NCBI RefSeq assembly: GCF_001613325.1
Contig: NZ_BDCD01000033.1
Span: 1-64,000, forward strand
DNA from: Nocardia yamanashiensis NBRC 100130
Lineage (GTDB): Bacteria > Actinomycetota > Actinomycetes > Mycobacteriales > Mycobacteriaceae
Length of the DNA stretch: 64,000 nt
Direction: 5' to 3'
Below, one piece after another: positions 16,855-25,902 of the stretch. Position 1 is the stretch's first letter; each line of letters opens with the position of its first letter. Position numbers and translations under genes: made by a program. Under the pieces are notes generated by a model. That model was not told the DNA's origin and made no database searches. It saw nothing but the letters and a program-made list of their open reading frames with translations.

Positions 16855-18052
16855 CACCGGCGCTCAGTCGGGAGATCCCCAATACCGCCACCTCGATCTT
16901 GGCCGCAGCCAAGGCGATCGCGCCCGCGCTACGCGCCCGCAGTGCGCAAATCGAGAGTGACCGTCGCCTGCCATCGGATGTTGTCGAACTGCTCCGCGGA
17001 ACCGGTGTGTTCCGTATGGGTTTCGGCACGGAATTCGGTGGCCCGGCCTTGACCGCAGCTGAACAGACTCGAGTCCTGGAGGCCCTTGCCTACGGCGATA
17101 CATCGGCGGCCTGGTGCGCGATGGTTGGCATGGATTCCGGCTTGTTCTCCACTTACATGGCCCCGGATGCAGTGCGTGAACTGTTTCCGACGATGGATGA
17201 AAGCATCGCCGGCATGTTGGCGCCGGGCGGACGCGCCGAACGTGTCGCCGATGGATACCGGCTGTCGGGGCAGTGGAGCTTCGCGAGCGGAATATCCCAC
17301 GCGGACTGGGTATTCGCGGGAGCACATGTCACCCACGGCGGCGACGTGGTGCGGACCCCGGGCGGAAACCCTGAGTGGCGGGTGATGCTCCTCCCGCCAC
17401 GACAGGTCCAACTCATTGATCGTTGGCACACAACAGGTCTCAACGGAACCGGCAGTCTCGACTACACGATCGACGACGTCTTCGTACCGGAACAGTATTC
17501 GTTCAGCTTTCGTGAACCGCGCGTATCGACCGGACCGCTGTCCACCCCCGACCTGCAGATGCGGAAGATGCCCGGGGTGGCTTTGGGTGTGGCGCGGGCG
17601 GCGTTGGATCATGCACGGGAGGTGGCGCGGACCAAGGTCGACAGGTCGACGGGAGTGCCGTGGTCGCAGGACTATCAGGGTGCAGTTCACGTTGGGGGAG
17701 TGCGAGATGGCGTTCGTGGCGATGCGCCACGGCGGTCTACCGCTCTCTCCAACACCGATGGGACCGACTCGACGAAGGGATCGGCCAGGACGATCTGTCG
17801 CCCCACGAGCGTATCGAGACGATGCTCGCGCGGCTGCACGCCTTCCGTACGGCGCGCACGATCGTCCGTCGTCTCTATGACCTGAACGCGACCATGTCGA
17901 TCCATCGGCGCTCGCCGATGGATCGCTGGTTGCGTGATCTTGAGACCATGTGCCAGCACTTCATGGCGCAGGATCAGATAGTGCAATCCGCTGGCGCGTA
18001 CCTTCTCGGCGCGCAGCCGTGGAACCCGCTCGTACTCGGAATTATCAACTAG
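16851..18052 (+). pseudogene. Second acyl-CoA-dehydrogenase-like flavoenzyme, two frameshifts
   Basis: A GTG overlapping the previous stop (GTGA) opens a frame colinear with the intact paralogue up to GVPWSQDYQ. An extra G in the GGG run at 17678-17680 shifts the frame; the next segment VQFTLGECEMAFVAMRHG is in frame 2. A second extra G at about 17731-17732 moves the rest (AVYRSLQHRWDRLD to the end at 18052) into frame 3. Without both insertions the product would be about 400 residues. The first shift lies inside, and the second at the end of, a 175-bp block identical to 20416-20590. As written only a truncated protein lacking the C-terminal bundle could be made. Confidence 0.85.
17558..17732 (+). 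repeat. 175-bp identical block, copy 1
   Basis: Every base from 17558 to 17732 matches 20416-20590, while the flanks on both sides diverge to ordinary paralogue similarity. The block covers the start of the C-terminal bundle (MRKMPGVALG to MRHG) and includes the extra G that breaks both genes. Codon choice inside the block is more G-ended and GTG-rich than the flanks. It looks like recent gene conversion or an assembly patch. Confidence 0.95.
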
Positions 18053-18065
18053 CGCAAGGGAACCG

Positions 18066-19712
18066 ATGATTTCGATCGATCACGCTGTCGGGCCGCTGCA
18101 TGCGCGCTCGGATCCACAGACCTTCTGGAGCACCACCAATGTGGGCGAAGCGTTTCCCGGAGTGCTGACACCGTTGGGCTGGTCGCTGTGCGGGCCATCG
18201 GTAGAGCTCGGGATCCGGGACTGCTATGCGCGCGTCGGCGCGCTGCCACGGCGGGAAGTACGTATACCCGAACGTATGGAGGACCGGCTCATCTCGGTGT
18301 TCTACGGGCGAGGCGCCTTGAACGTGAACTTCTTCTGCCGCATGGGCGCCCATCTGCCCGGTACGGCACCGGATGCCATCGCGCGACAATTCCTCGGTGA
18401 ACTGCCCGACGGCATCCCCTCCGAGCGTAACCATCGGCGGTGGCCGATCGTGGCAGCGAAGACGGCATACACCCAGGCCACGATCCGACGTGACGTACTT
18501 CGTCGCACGTCGCCGGTGTCGCCGTGGTGGCGGCACCATATCGCTCGGATGGATGAGCGGGACCTGGACGGTGCGCGCCTGGTCCTCGCGGAGGCGCACA
18601 TCTGGTTCAAGGAAATGATCCGTCTTCAGGCAGCGGGACTGTTCGTGGCGATTCAGTCGGTCTACGACCAGTTCCTCGCTCTGCTCGCCCGTTCTGATCT
18701 CGATCCCGATCACGCGAATGCCTTGATCTCCGGGCAGGGTGATCACGCCGAAACGGCGATGATCACCGATTTGTGGGCGCTGAGCCGCGGCCGAATCAAG
18801 CTGGCGGACTTCCTTTCCGAGCACGGATACCACGGGCCACTCGAAGGCGAGATCTCCAGTCTCGTATGGCGCGAGGATCCGACACCGGTACTTCGTCTGG
18901 CCGAGCACTATCGGTCTCTCGGCGACGACGCCGATCCGGTCGCCGCGGCAGTCCACCGTGCCGGCAAACGACACGACGCGGAACGGGCGCTGCTCGGCTC
19001 GCTGAGCCCGTGGCAGCGGCCTGCTGCGCGAGTCGTGCTCGCGGCGACGGCGTCTCGAATGCCGCTTCGGGGCGTGGCCAAGGCGTCGTTCCTCCAAGCG
19101 TTCGACGTGGCGCGCGGCGCCGCGCGACGAATGGGTACCCAACTCCTCGACCGAGGTGTGATCAGCGAACCCGAGGACGTGTTCTATTTCACGGTCGATG
19201 AACTGTGCGGGCAGCTCCCCGATGATCCGGCCGGGGTCGTTGCGCAACGGCGCGCTGAACGCACTACCTTCGCGACGATGACATTGCCCGCGAGTTGGCA
19301 GGGCACCCCGGTCCCGATTTCCGCTACCGACGCGCGCCCCTCGACCCGGGAGCGTTCGGTGATCACCGGGATCGGAGCCAGCGGCGGAGTGGTCGAAGGC
19401 GTTGTCCGGGTGATCGAGGATCCCGCCTTCAACGACCTCGCCGAGGCCGGCGAGGTGTTGGTTTGTGGCACAACCGATCCCAGCTGGGCATCGGTAATTG
19501 TGCTCGCAGCCGCACTGATCGTCGACGTCGGTGGTCTGCTCAGCCACGCGGCGGTGGTTGCCCGCGAGATCGGTGTTCCGTGCGTCATCGGGACCGGCGA
19601 CGGCTCCGCGGTTCTGCGCACCGGCGATCGTGTACGCGTCAACGGTACGTCCGGAACCGTGGAGATCCTCACCAGAGCATCGGGCGCGAACACCGTAGGA
19701 GCGCAGTCATGA
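18066..19712 (+). CDS. PEP-utilising (swivelling phosphohistidine domain) protein without ATP-grasp
   Basis: This 548-residue protein has a C-terminal PEP-utilising mobile domain (about 445-535) with the phosphorylatable His494 in GGLLSHAAVVAREIGVPC. The N-terminal 400 residues (FWSTTNVGEAFPGVLTPLGW, FYGRGALNVN) resemble the central and C-terminal parts of dikinase-type enzymes such as rifampin phosphotransferase. The ATP-grasp nucleotide-binding domain is absent. It starts 13 nt after the second flavoenzyme and overlaps the third by 4 nt. It could receive phosphate from a separate ATP-grasp protein, for which the PPDK-like gene at 23355 is the natural candidate, and pass it to a pathway substrate. 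This pairing is inference. Confidence 0.85.
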   Translation: MISIDHAVGPLHARSDPQTFWSTTNVGEAFPGVLTPLGWSLCGPSVELGIRDCYARVGALPRREVRIPERMEDRLISVFYGRGALNVNFFCRMGAHLPGTAPDAIARQFLGELPDGIPSERNHRRWPIVAAKTAYTQATIRRDVLRRTSPVSPWWRHHIARMDERDLDGARLVLAEAHIWFKEMIRLQAAGLFVAIQSVYDQFLALLARSDLDPDHANALISGQGDHAETAMITDLWALSRGRIKLADFLSEHGYHGPLEGEISSLVWREDPTPVLRLAEHYRSLGDDADPVAAAVHRAGKRHDAERALLGSLSPWQRPAARVVLAATASRMPLRGVAKASFLQAFDVARGAARRMGTQLLDRGVISEPEDVFYFTVDELCGQLPDDPAGVVAQRRAERTTFATMTLPASWQGTPVPISATDARPSTRERSVITGIGASGGVVEGVVRVIEDPAFNDLAEAGEVLVCGTTDPSWASVIVLAAALIVDVGGLLSHAAVVAREIGVPCVIGTGDGSAVLRTGDRVRVNGTSGTVEILTRASGANTVGAQS

Positions 19713-20906
19713 CCTCGCTGGAGCGGTCGACGGAATCGACCCCGAACAGCTATCCGGACGTACTGGCGGCAGTTCGTGCAATGGTTCCCGGTCTGCGTGC
19801 GCGGTCGGCGGAGATCGAACGGACCGGCCGCATCCCGAAGGACATCATGGACGAGCTTCGCGCCGCCGGTGTCCTGCGAATGGGATTCCCGCGAGAATTC
19901 GGCGGGCCGGGCTTGACGTCGATGGAACAGATCGAGGTCATCGAGACGCTCTCCTACGGCGACACGTCGGTCGGTTGGTGCGCGATGGTCGGAATGGACG
20001 CAGGGATGTACAGCCTGCGCGACACCGCGGTCGGCGAGATGTTCCCCTCTCTCGACGTCGCCGTCGCCGGAATGCTGACTCCGGTGGGCCGGGCCGACCG
20101 CGTTCCAGGTGGATATCGCGTATCCGGCAGATGGACGATGGCCAGTGGTATCCACCATGCCCACTGGGTGTCGGCCGGCGCGTTTGTTCACGACGAGAAC
20201 GGTCAGCGTGAGATCGGCCCGAGCGGGCGAGCTACCTGGCGGGTCATGATGATTCGGCCCGAACACGTGCGACTGATCGAGAACTGGGACACCACGGGCC
20301 TGCGTGGCACCGGCAGTATCGACTTCGAGGTCGAGACTGAATTCGTTCCCGAGGAACATACGTTCAGTTTGGGAGAACGCACTCGCACCGGAGCTTTGGC
20401 TTCGCCGGACGCCCTGATGCGGAAGATGCCCGGGGTGGCTTTGGGTGTGGCGCGGGCGGCGTTGGATCATGCACGGGAGGTGGCGCGGACCAAGGTCGAC
20501 AGGTCGACGGGAGTGCCGTGGTCGCAGGACTATCAGGGTGCAGTTCACGTTGGGGGAGTGCGAGATGGCGTTCGTGGCGATGCGCCACGGTGTCTACGGC
20601 ACCCTCGAAGATCGCTGGCAGCGAATGGAAGCCGGCGCCACCATCGACGACCTGAATCCTGACGAACGTGTGGCCACCGCGCTCGCGCGTTTCCATGCCA
20701 TGCGCGAAAGTCGTGCAATCGTTCGCAGGCTTTACGACCTGCACGCCTCCATGTCGATCTACCAGTCCTCGCCTCTGGACCGCTGGTTGCGTGACCTCGA
20801 GACGATGTGCCAACACGTCATGGCGCAGGACCGGATCGTGCAGTCCTGTGGCGCCTACCTGGTGGGCGGCAAGCCGCAATTCCCGCTCGTGCTCGGCTTC
20901 GTCTGA
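19709..20906 (+). pseudogene. Third acyl-CoA-dehydrogenase-like flavoenzyme, one frameshift
   Basis: The ATG overlaps the upstream stop (ATGA). The frame follows the family from PKDIMDELRAAGVLRMGFPR to GVPWSQDYQG. An extra G in the GGG run at 20536-20538 then shifts it, and the natural continuation VQFTLGECEM...RHGVYGTLEDRWQRMEAG to the stop at 20906 is in the next frame. The insertion is the same one seen at 17678-17680 because both lie in the identical 175-bp block. Apart from this base the gene looks well preserved, with strong purifying-type codon use on both sides. That favours a recent event, a sequencing error, or an assembly error. Confidence 0.85.
20416..20590 (+). repeat. 175-bp identical block, copy 2
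   Basis: Identical to 17558-17732. Here the downstream junction is in frame (CAC GGT GTC TAC), whereas in copy 1 the junction adds one base. This suggests copy 2, or a third unseen source, was the donor and copy 1 the recipient. Confidence 0.95.
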
Positions 20907-21146
20907 CCTACATGTATCCGCGTTCAAGGAACGAACTGTTCACTCCATTGCATGCCGGCGTGGGCTCGGATAATTTCCGATAAAGATGGCCGTAACCCTG
21001 CGCCGGGTGCGCAAACAACCACAGCGGTCGATGCCCAAGCCTTGAACAATCTCCAACTGCGGTGTTGTGCCCTGGATTTGCCCTTCGAAGGAGCCATCGA
21101 TGTTTCTGAACAATGCCCTCATCTCTGCAGTATTCGAATGTGACCT

Positions 21147-22754
21147 GTGATGGAAAAACTCGAACTCATTCGTGCGGCACTCCATGGGGGAAAGTCGATA
21201 GAACTCCCGGTCGCGTCGTTGCCGGCTGCACTGCTGGAAGCCGCGGAGCGCACCGGCGGAGGCGAGATCGTTTGTCTCGACGAGAGCGGTGCGCCGCGTA
21301 CACAGTCCTATGCGGAGTTGCTCGATGATGCGGCACGGATCTTGGCCGGTATGCGGCGGTCGGGTGTGCGTCCTGGAGAACGTGTAGTCATCCAGGTTGC
21401 CGAACCTTTCGATCTGATGGGCGTGTTCTGGGCATGCCAACTCGGCGGGCTGGTGGCGGTTCCGGTGTCCACGGCACCGCAGAGCGGAACTCTGTCGGTC
21501 GCGGAACTGCTGGCGCAGATCCGCACACTGCTCGATGCCGAGTGGGTCGTCGGAAAGTGCACCACCGGAGTCGATTCCGAGCGATTGCTGGGCTCGGTCG
21601 AGGACCTTCGAGCGTCGCATCCAACCCAGGACTTTCATCAGGCGAGCACCGGCGATCTCGCGACCATGCTGTTGACTTCGGGTAGCACCGGTCTACCCAA
21701 AGCCGTCATGCTCACCCACGGCAATATCCTCAGCCGTTCCGTCGCGACCGCTCACCAGCGGAGGCTGTCGCAGGGCAGCCGCACCTTGAATTGGATGCCG
21801 CTCGACCATGTCGGCGGACTTGTCATGTTTCATATACGCGACGTCCTGGTCGGTTGTCATCAGGTGCACGCACCCACGGCATGGGTGTTGGCGGATCCCC
21901 TGCGTTGGCTTGATCTGGCAGACGCCTACAACTGCGATACCACGTGGGCGCCGAACTTCGCATTCGGGCTCATCAATGATCGAGCCTCCGAGATCGGCTG
22001 CAGAACTTGGGATCTCAGCCCACTGCGATACATCATGAACGGCGGCGAGGCCATCAAGCCGGCCGTTGCGCGCCGTTTTCTCGCCTTGCTCGCACCCTTC
22101 GGTCTGCCGGACACCGCTGTTCATCCGGGGTGGGGTATGACCGAAACGTCGTCCGGCGTCGTCGATCATGTGATGTCCGCTGAAGAGTTCTCCCACGACC
22201 GATTCACCCCGGTCGGTTACCCACATCCTGGAGTCTCGGTGCGGGTTGTCGGCCCGGAAGACCGAGTTCTGCTTCAGAACCAGATCGGCCGGGTCCAGGT
22301 CACGGGGGAACCGGTCACAGACGGCTACTACGGCATCGACGATGCGTCGACACATTTCACCGCGGATGGGTGGTTCGTGACCGGCGATCTCGGCTTCATT
22401 TCCGACGGGTTGCTGACTGTCACGGGTCGTGTCGATGATCTGATTCAGATCGATGGCAGCGAATTCTATGGACACGAAATAGAATCGGCCGTGGAAGAAC
22501 TCCCGTTTGTCGATCCGACTTTCACGGTTGCCTGCCTAATCGACGGAGAACTGACTGTCGCCTATCATCCTCGTTCCGGTGCGGGTTCGCATTGGGATCG
22601 CTGGTGGATTGCGAACCATATATCCGAACGTTTCGGCGTATCGGCGGTGCGTGTACAGGCGATGTCGCGCGAATCGATTCCCAAGACCGGAATGGGGAAA
22701 TTGCGTCGCACGCAATTGAGTCTCGAGCTGAGGAGTGCACGCGATGACCGGTGA
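21147..22754 (+). CDS. Adenylate-forming ligase (fatty-acyl-AMP ligase-like)
   Basis: This 535-residue ANL-superfamily enzyme has the P-loop TSGSTGLPKAVMLTH, core motifs NGGEAIKP and GWGMTETS, the TGDLGF hinge region, and the C-terminal catalytic Lys in IPKTGMGKLRR. The overall wording (MPLDHVGGLVMFH and the lack of a CoA-specific motif) is closer to fatty-acyl-AMP ligases and PKS loading ligases than to acyl-CoA synthetases. It would activate a carboxylic acid, perhaps the PKS starter or the released product. No free-standing carrier protein is nearby, so the PKS ACP or CoA may be the acceptor. It starts at GTG-ATG; the stop overlaps the next gene by 11 nt. Confidence 0.87.
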   Translation: MMEKLELIRAALHGGKSIELPVASLPAALLEAAERTGGGEIVCLDESGAPRTQSYAELLDDAARILAGMRRSGVRPGERVVIQVAEPFDLMGVFWACQLGGLVAVPVSTAPQSGTLSVAELLAQIRTLLDAEWVVGKCTTGVDSERLLGSVEDLRASHPTQDFHQASTGDLATMLLTSGSTGLPKAVMLTHGNILSRSVATAHQRRLSQGSRTLNWMPLDHVGGLVMFHIRDVLVGCHQVHAPTAWVLADPLRWLDLADAYNCDTTWAPNFAFGLINDRASEIGCRTWDLSPLRYIMNGGEAIKPAVARRFLALLAPFGLPDTAVHPGWGMTETSSGVVDHVMSAEEFSHDRFTPVGYPHPGVSVRVVGPEDRVLLQNQIGRVQVTGEPVTDGYYGIDDASTHFTADGWFVTGDLGFISDGLLTVTGRVDDLIQIDGSEFYGHEIESAVEELPFVDPTFTVACLIDGELTVAYHPRSGAGSHWDRWWIANHISERFGVSAVRVQAMSRESIPKTGMGKLRRTQLSLELRSARDDR

Positions 22755-23358
22755 AACGATTGTGTTGCAAGCGATTCGTTTGAAGGGCCGACCGGACGGT
22801 GAGACGCTCAGGAACGCGCTCGGTGTCATCGGTCCCGATCTCGGATCGATGCTCAGCGGCCTTGTCGCCCAAGGGCACTGTACGGAATCGCATGGACGAT
22901 TCAGTCTGTCCACCGCTGGTAGGGACCGATTGGCAACCCTGCTCGCCGACGAGCGGGAGCGTATCGACCACCGGCTCCTCGATGACTGCTACACCCGCTT
23001 CGAGCATCCGAACGCAACCCTCAAACAGGTCGTAACCGACTGGCAATTGCGGAGTCCGACGCTGGCCAACGATCACACGGACCCGGACTACGACATGGCG
23101 GTGCTCGCTCGATTCGGCGTCGTCCATCAGCAGTTTCAACCGCTCCTCAGCGAGATCATCGAACTCGTCCCACGGTTGTGGCCTTATCGTGCCCGGTTGC
23201 AGAACGCCGTGCGACGCGTCGAGGCCGGCGAGGTCAAGTGGCTGACCGCGCCGCTGGCCGACAGCTATCACACTGTGTGGTTCGAACTGCACGAAGAACT
23301 CATCGGATTATCGGGTCGTACGCGCCTGAACGAGGCGGCATCCGGACGTGCCTCATGA
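22744..23358 (+). CDS. Conserved protein coupled to the PPDK-like gene
   Basis: This 204-residue protein starts MTGETIVLQAIRLKGRPDGE. The first 75 residues look like a winged-helix (leucine-patterned helices, then FSLSTAGRDRLATLLADE, a common effector-wing sequence). The remainder is helical and Trp/Tyr-containing (DWQLRSPTLANDHTDPDYDM, PRLWPYRARL). It overlaps the ligase upstream by 11 nt and the PPDK-like gene downstream by 4 nt. From memory, mycobacteria carry a similar small protein next to their short PpdK (Rv1126c/Rv1127c), so it is probably a dedicated partner or regulator of that enzyme. No catalytic motif is visible. Confidence 0.7.
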   Translation: MTGETIVLQAIRLKGRPDGETLRNALGVIGPDLGSMLSGLVAQGHCTESHGRFSLSTAGRDRLATLLADERERIDHRLLDDCYTRFEHPNATLKQVVTDWQLRSPTLANDHTDPDYDMAVLARFGVVHQQFQPLLSEIIELVPRLWPYRARLQNAVRRVEAGEVKWLTAPLADSYHTVWFELHEELIGLSGRTRLNEAASGRAS

Positions 23359-24818
23359 GTACCGGCGATGACCGACAGTGGGTACTGCCACTGGACGGCA
23401 CATGTACCCAGGGACCGGAGTCGATCGGCGGCAAAGCCGCATCTCTGAACAGCATGCAGGCCTTGGGGTTACCGGTCCCGCCGGCCTTCGTGCTGACTAC
23501 GGAGGTGTGGCGGCGCCGAACGCCCGCCGAGGACCTGCCCGCTGAGGTCTGGGCCCATGTCGTCGAGATGATCGGTCGGCTGGAACGGTTGACCGGGCGC
23601 AGGTTCGGCGGAAGAACCGACGCCCTTCTGGTATCGGTGCGTTCAGGTGCCGCGGTGAGTATGCCCGGGATGATGGATACCGTCCTGAACGTCGGACTGA
23701 CCGACGAGACTTTCGACGACTCGCCGTTCGCTGTCGATCTCCGCCACCGATTCAGCGAGCAGTTTCACCGAGTTGTGGGACGGCCCGCGCCCGCCGACGC
23801 GTGGGCGCAGTTGCGATCGGCCATTGTCGCGGTATTGGGATCGTGGGATTCTCCACGCGCCCAGGCGTATCGGGCGCGGCTCGGCTTGCCCGAATCGGGT
23901 GGGACGGCAGTTACGGTGCAGGCCATGGTGTTCGGAAACCGCGATCGCCAATCCGGCACCGGGGTGGTTTTCAGCCGTGATCCGCATGCCGGCCATGCTC
24001 ACCTATACGGCGAATGGCTGCCTGGGGGACAGGGTGAGGACGTGGTGTCGGGCCGAAGCGACGTCCAGGCGTTGGCTGGTCTCTCCGATATGCCTGAGGT
24101 CTATCGGCAGTTGACCAGGGCGGCTGCCTTGCTCGAGCGGACTTACCGGGACGTTCAGGACATCGAGTTCACCGTCGAATCCGGCAAGTTGTGGTTGTTG
24201 CAGACCCGTACTGCCAAGCGGTCTTCCGAAGCGGCGATACGGCACGCGGTGGCGATGGCCCGCGAGCGGATGATTACTCCTGGGCAGGCCCTCGATCGTG
24301 TTTCTCCTGATCACATCGCGACCTTCCTCCGGCCGCGTATCGACTCGGCGGCCGCACGATCGGCCAAGGTGCTGGCGACCGGACTCCCTGCGGGTCCTGG
24401 CATCGGTGTTGGATCCGTCGTCGCTGAACCCGAACTTGTCGAGTTGACCGGCGACCCAGTTGTGCTCGCGCGACCGACAACCGAGCCGGAGGACGTGCCG
24501 GCCATGAGTATGGCCGCGGCCGTGGTGACCGAGCACGGAGGGGCGACCTCTCATGCGGCTGTCGTATGCCGGGAAATGGCGATCCCCTGCGTAGTCGGCT
24601 GCGGGCCGGACACACTTCGGACACTTGTCGGCAGAACAGTGACCGTCGACGGCTACACCGGGACCGTCTACGACGGAGCTGTTTCCGCGGAACTGCCCGG
24701 CACACCCGATGATCCAGACTTGATCACCCTCACCGAATGGGCAGTCGCCGAGCAGGGCTCCACGGCTGCCGGCGATCTCCACGCGCTACTGCGTGCGCGT
24801 TCGAAATCTCTGCGCTGA
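23355..24818 (+). CDS. ppdK: PPDK-like protein, ATP-grasp plus swivelling His domain, no PEP barrel
   Basis: This 487-residue protein contains the pyruvate-phosphate-dikinase ATP-grasp domain (SIGGKAASLNSM, VSVRSGAAVSMPGMMDTVLN, GVVFSRDPHAG, QDIEFTVESGKLWLLQTRTA). A mobile domain follows, with phospho-acceptor His400 in EHGGATSHAAVVCREMAIPC. Full PPDK is about 880 residues; the C-terminal PEP/pyruvate TIM barrel is missing, as in the short mycobacterial PpdK. It could autophosphorylate from ATP and hand the phosphate to another protein or a small molecule. The ATG overlaps the upstream stop (ATGA). In this cluster the PEP-utilising protein at 18066 is a possible partner. Confidence 0.87.
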   Translation: MSTGDDRQWVLPLDGTCTQGPESIGGKAASLNSMQALGLPVPPAFVLTTEVWRRRTPAEDLPAEVWAHVVEMIGRLERLTGRRFGGRTDALLVSVRSGAAVSMPGMMDTVLNVGLTDETFDDSPFAVDLRHRFSEQFHRVVGRPAPADAWAQLRSAIVAVLGSWDSPRAQAYRARLGLPESGGTAVTVQAMVFGNRDRQSGTGVVFSRDPHAGHAHLYGEWLPGGQGEDVVSGRSDVQALAGLSDMPEVYRQLTRAAALLERTYRDVQDIEFTVESGKLWLLQTRTAKRSSEAAIRHAVAMARERMITPGQALDRVSPDHIATFLRPRIDSAAARSAKVLATGLPAGPGIGVGSVVAEPELVELTGDPVVLARPTTEPEDVPAMSMAAAVVTEHGGATSHAAVVCREMAIPCVVGCGPDTLRTLVGRTVTVDGYTGTVYDGAVSAELPGTPDDPDLITLTEWAVAEQGSTAAGDLHALLRARSKSLR

Positions 24819-24876
24819 AACAGATTCCGGCCCTACATCCCCGGGGCCGGACCAACAATCGATGGGAGTACATGAA

Positions 24877-25878
24877 ATGCGCTGTGAGGTAGTTGTAGTC
24901 GGTGCCGGCCCGGCCGGCCTGCAGGCGGCACTGGTGCTGGCGAGAGCCCGCCGACATGTCGTCGTTGTCGATGCCGGTGAACCGCGCAACGCGGCTTCAG
25001 CGCACCTGCACGGCTACCTGTCCCGTGACGGCATGGACCCGCAGGAACTTTTGCAGGTGGGCCGAGCCGAGGTTAAGACCTATGGCGGTGAACTGTGGGA
25101 AGGCGCCGTAGAGGCAATCGAGCGGACCGCCGCGGGCGAATTCTCGGTGAGCTTGAACGATGGCCGGCTGCTGACCACCTCGGCCGTCCTGGTCGCAACG
25201 GGGCTTCGCGATGATCTTCCCGACATCATGGGAGTACCTGACCGGTGGGGCCGCGATGTCCTGCATTGCCCGTACTGCCACGGTTACGAGGTTCGCGACA
25301 GCGCGATCGGGGTGATCGGCGGGAAGAATCGGCCGTTCTCCGTGCACCAGGCGATGCTCGTGCGCAAATGGTCCAACGATGTCGTGTTCTTCCCCAACGG
25401 GATCGAGCTCACGAGCGAGGAGCGCGAACGAATGCTCGCGTTCGGCGTGCGAATCAGCGAGGGATCGGTAGAACACCTCGAACTGTCCGATGACCGGATC
25501 ACCGGCGTCGGGATGAGTGGCGGGTCAGTGGTGCCTCGCACGATCATCTTCATCGGGCCGCAGTTCCGGCCGAGTGACACCCTGCTGAAGAACCTGGGGT
25601 GCGAGCTCGGCGAAAACGGTTGGGTCCGTATCGATTCGACCGGTGCGACCAGTGTTCCCGGGGTGTGGGCGAGCGGCAATGTCGTCGATTCGCCGGCGCA
25701 GATCGTCAGTGCGGCGGGCGGCGCCTACATGGCGGCGGTTGCCGTCAATCACTATCTGCTGGCCGCGGAGATCGATCGTGCGGTCGCGAGTCAGCGTTCG
25801 TACGGCGATGTCTTCTCGAACGAGATGGAGCGGCGGGTATCAGAACTCGTCCTCGGTGATCGCCGACACGGACTGTGA
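24877..25878 (+). CDS. Thioredoxin-reductase-like FAD disulfide oxidoreductase
   Basis: This 333-residue protein has an N-terminal FAD site (VVVVGAGPAGLQAALVLARA), a central redox motif C131-P-Y-C134 in LHCPYCHGYEVRD, and a C-terminal FAD contact (GVWASGNVVD). The short thioredoxin-reductase-like fold with CPYC-H-GYE is shared with dithiol oxidases that close disulfides in natural products (GliT, HlmI, DepH) as well as with general enzymes. The canonical NADPH GxGxxG is weak (GVIGGKNRP), which fits an O2-dependent oxidase. The ATG at 24877 has GGGAG eight bases upstream. Near mycothiol-type genes, a thiol or disulfide product is plausible. Confidence 0.85.
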   Translation: MRCEVVVVGAGPAGLQAALVLARARRHVVVVDAGEPRNAASAHLHGYLSRDGMDPQELLQVGRAEVKTYGGELWEGAVEAIERTAAGEFSVSLNDGRLLTTSAVLVATGLRDDLPDIMGVPDRWGRDVLHCPYCHGYEVRDSAIGVIGGKNRPFSVHQAMLVRKWSNDVVFFPNGIELTSEERERMLAFGVRISEGSVEHLELSDDRITGVGMSGGSVVPRTIIFIGPQFRPSDTLLKNLGCELGENGWVRIDSTGATSVPGVWASGNVVDSPAQIVSAAGGAYMAAVAVNHYLLAAEIDRAVASQRSYGDVFSNEMERRVSELVLGDRRHGL

Positions 25879-25902
25879 TCGAAACCAGAGGGAGAGTACG
25901 AA

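Noticed and set aside
15523..16857. 444-residue minus-strand frame opposite the first flavoenzyme
   Set aside because: No recognisable motifs; the plus-strand paralogue is clear and coupled to its neighbours.
17558..20590. Programmed ribosomal frameshifting at the shared GGG
   Set aside because: No slippery heptamer or downstream structure is evident, the intact paralogue lacks the base, and copy 1 has a second shift that would also need recoding.
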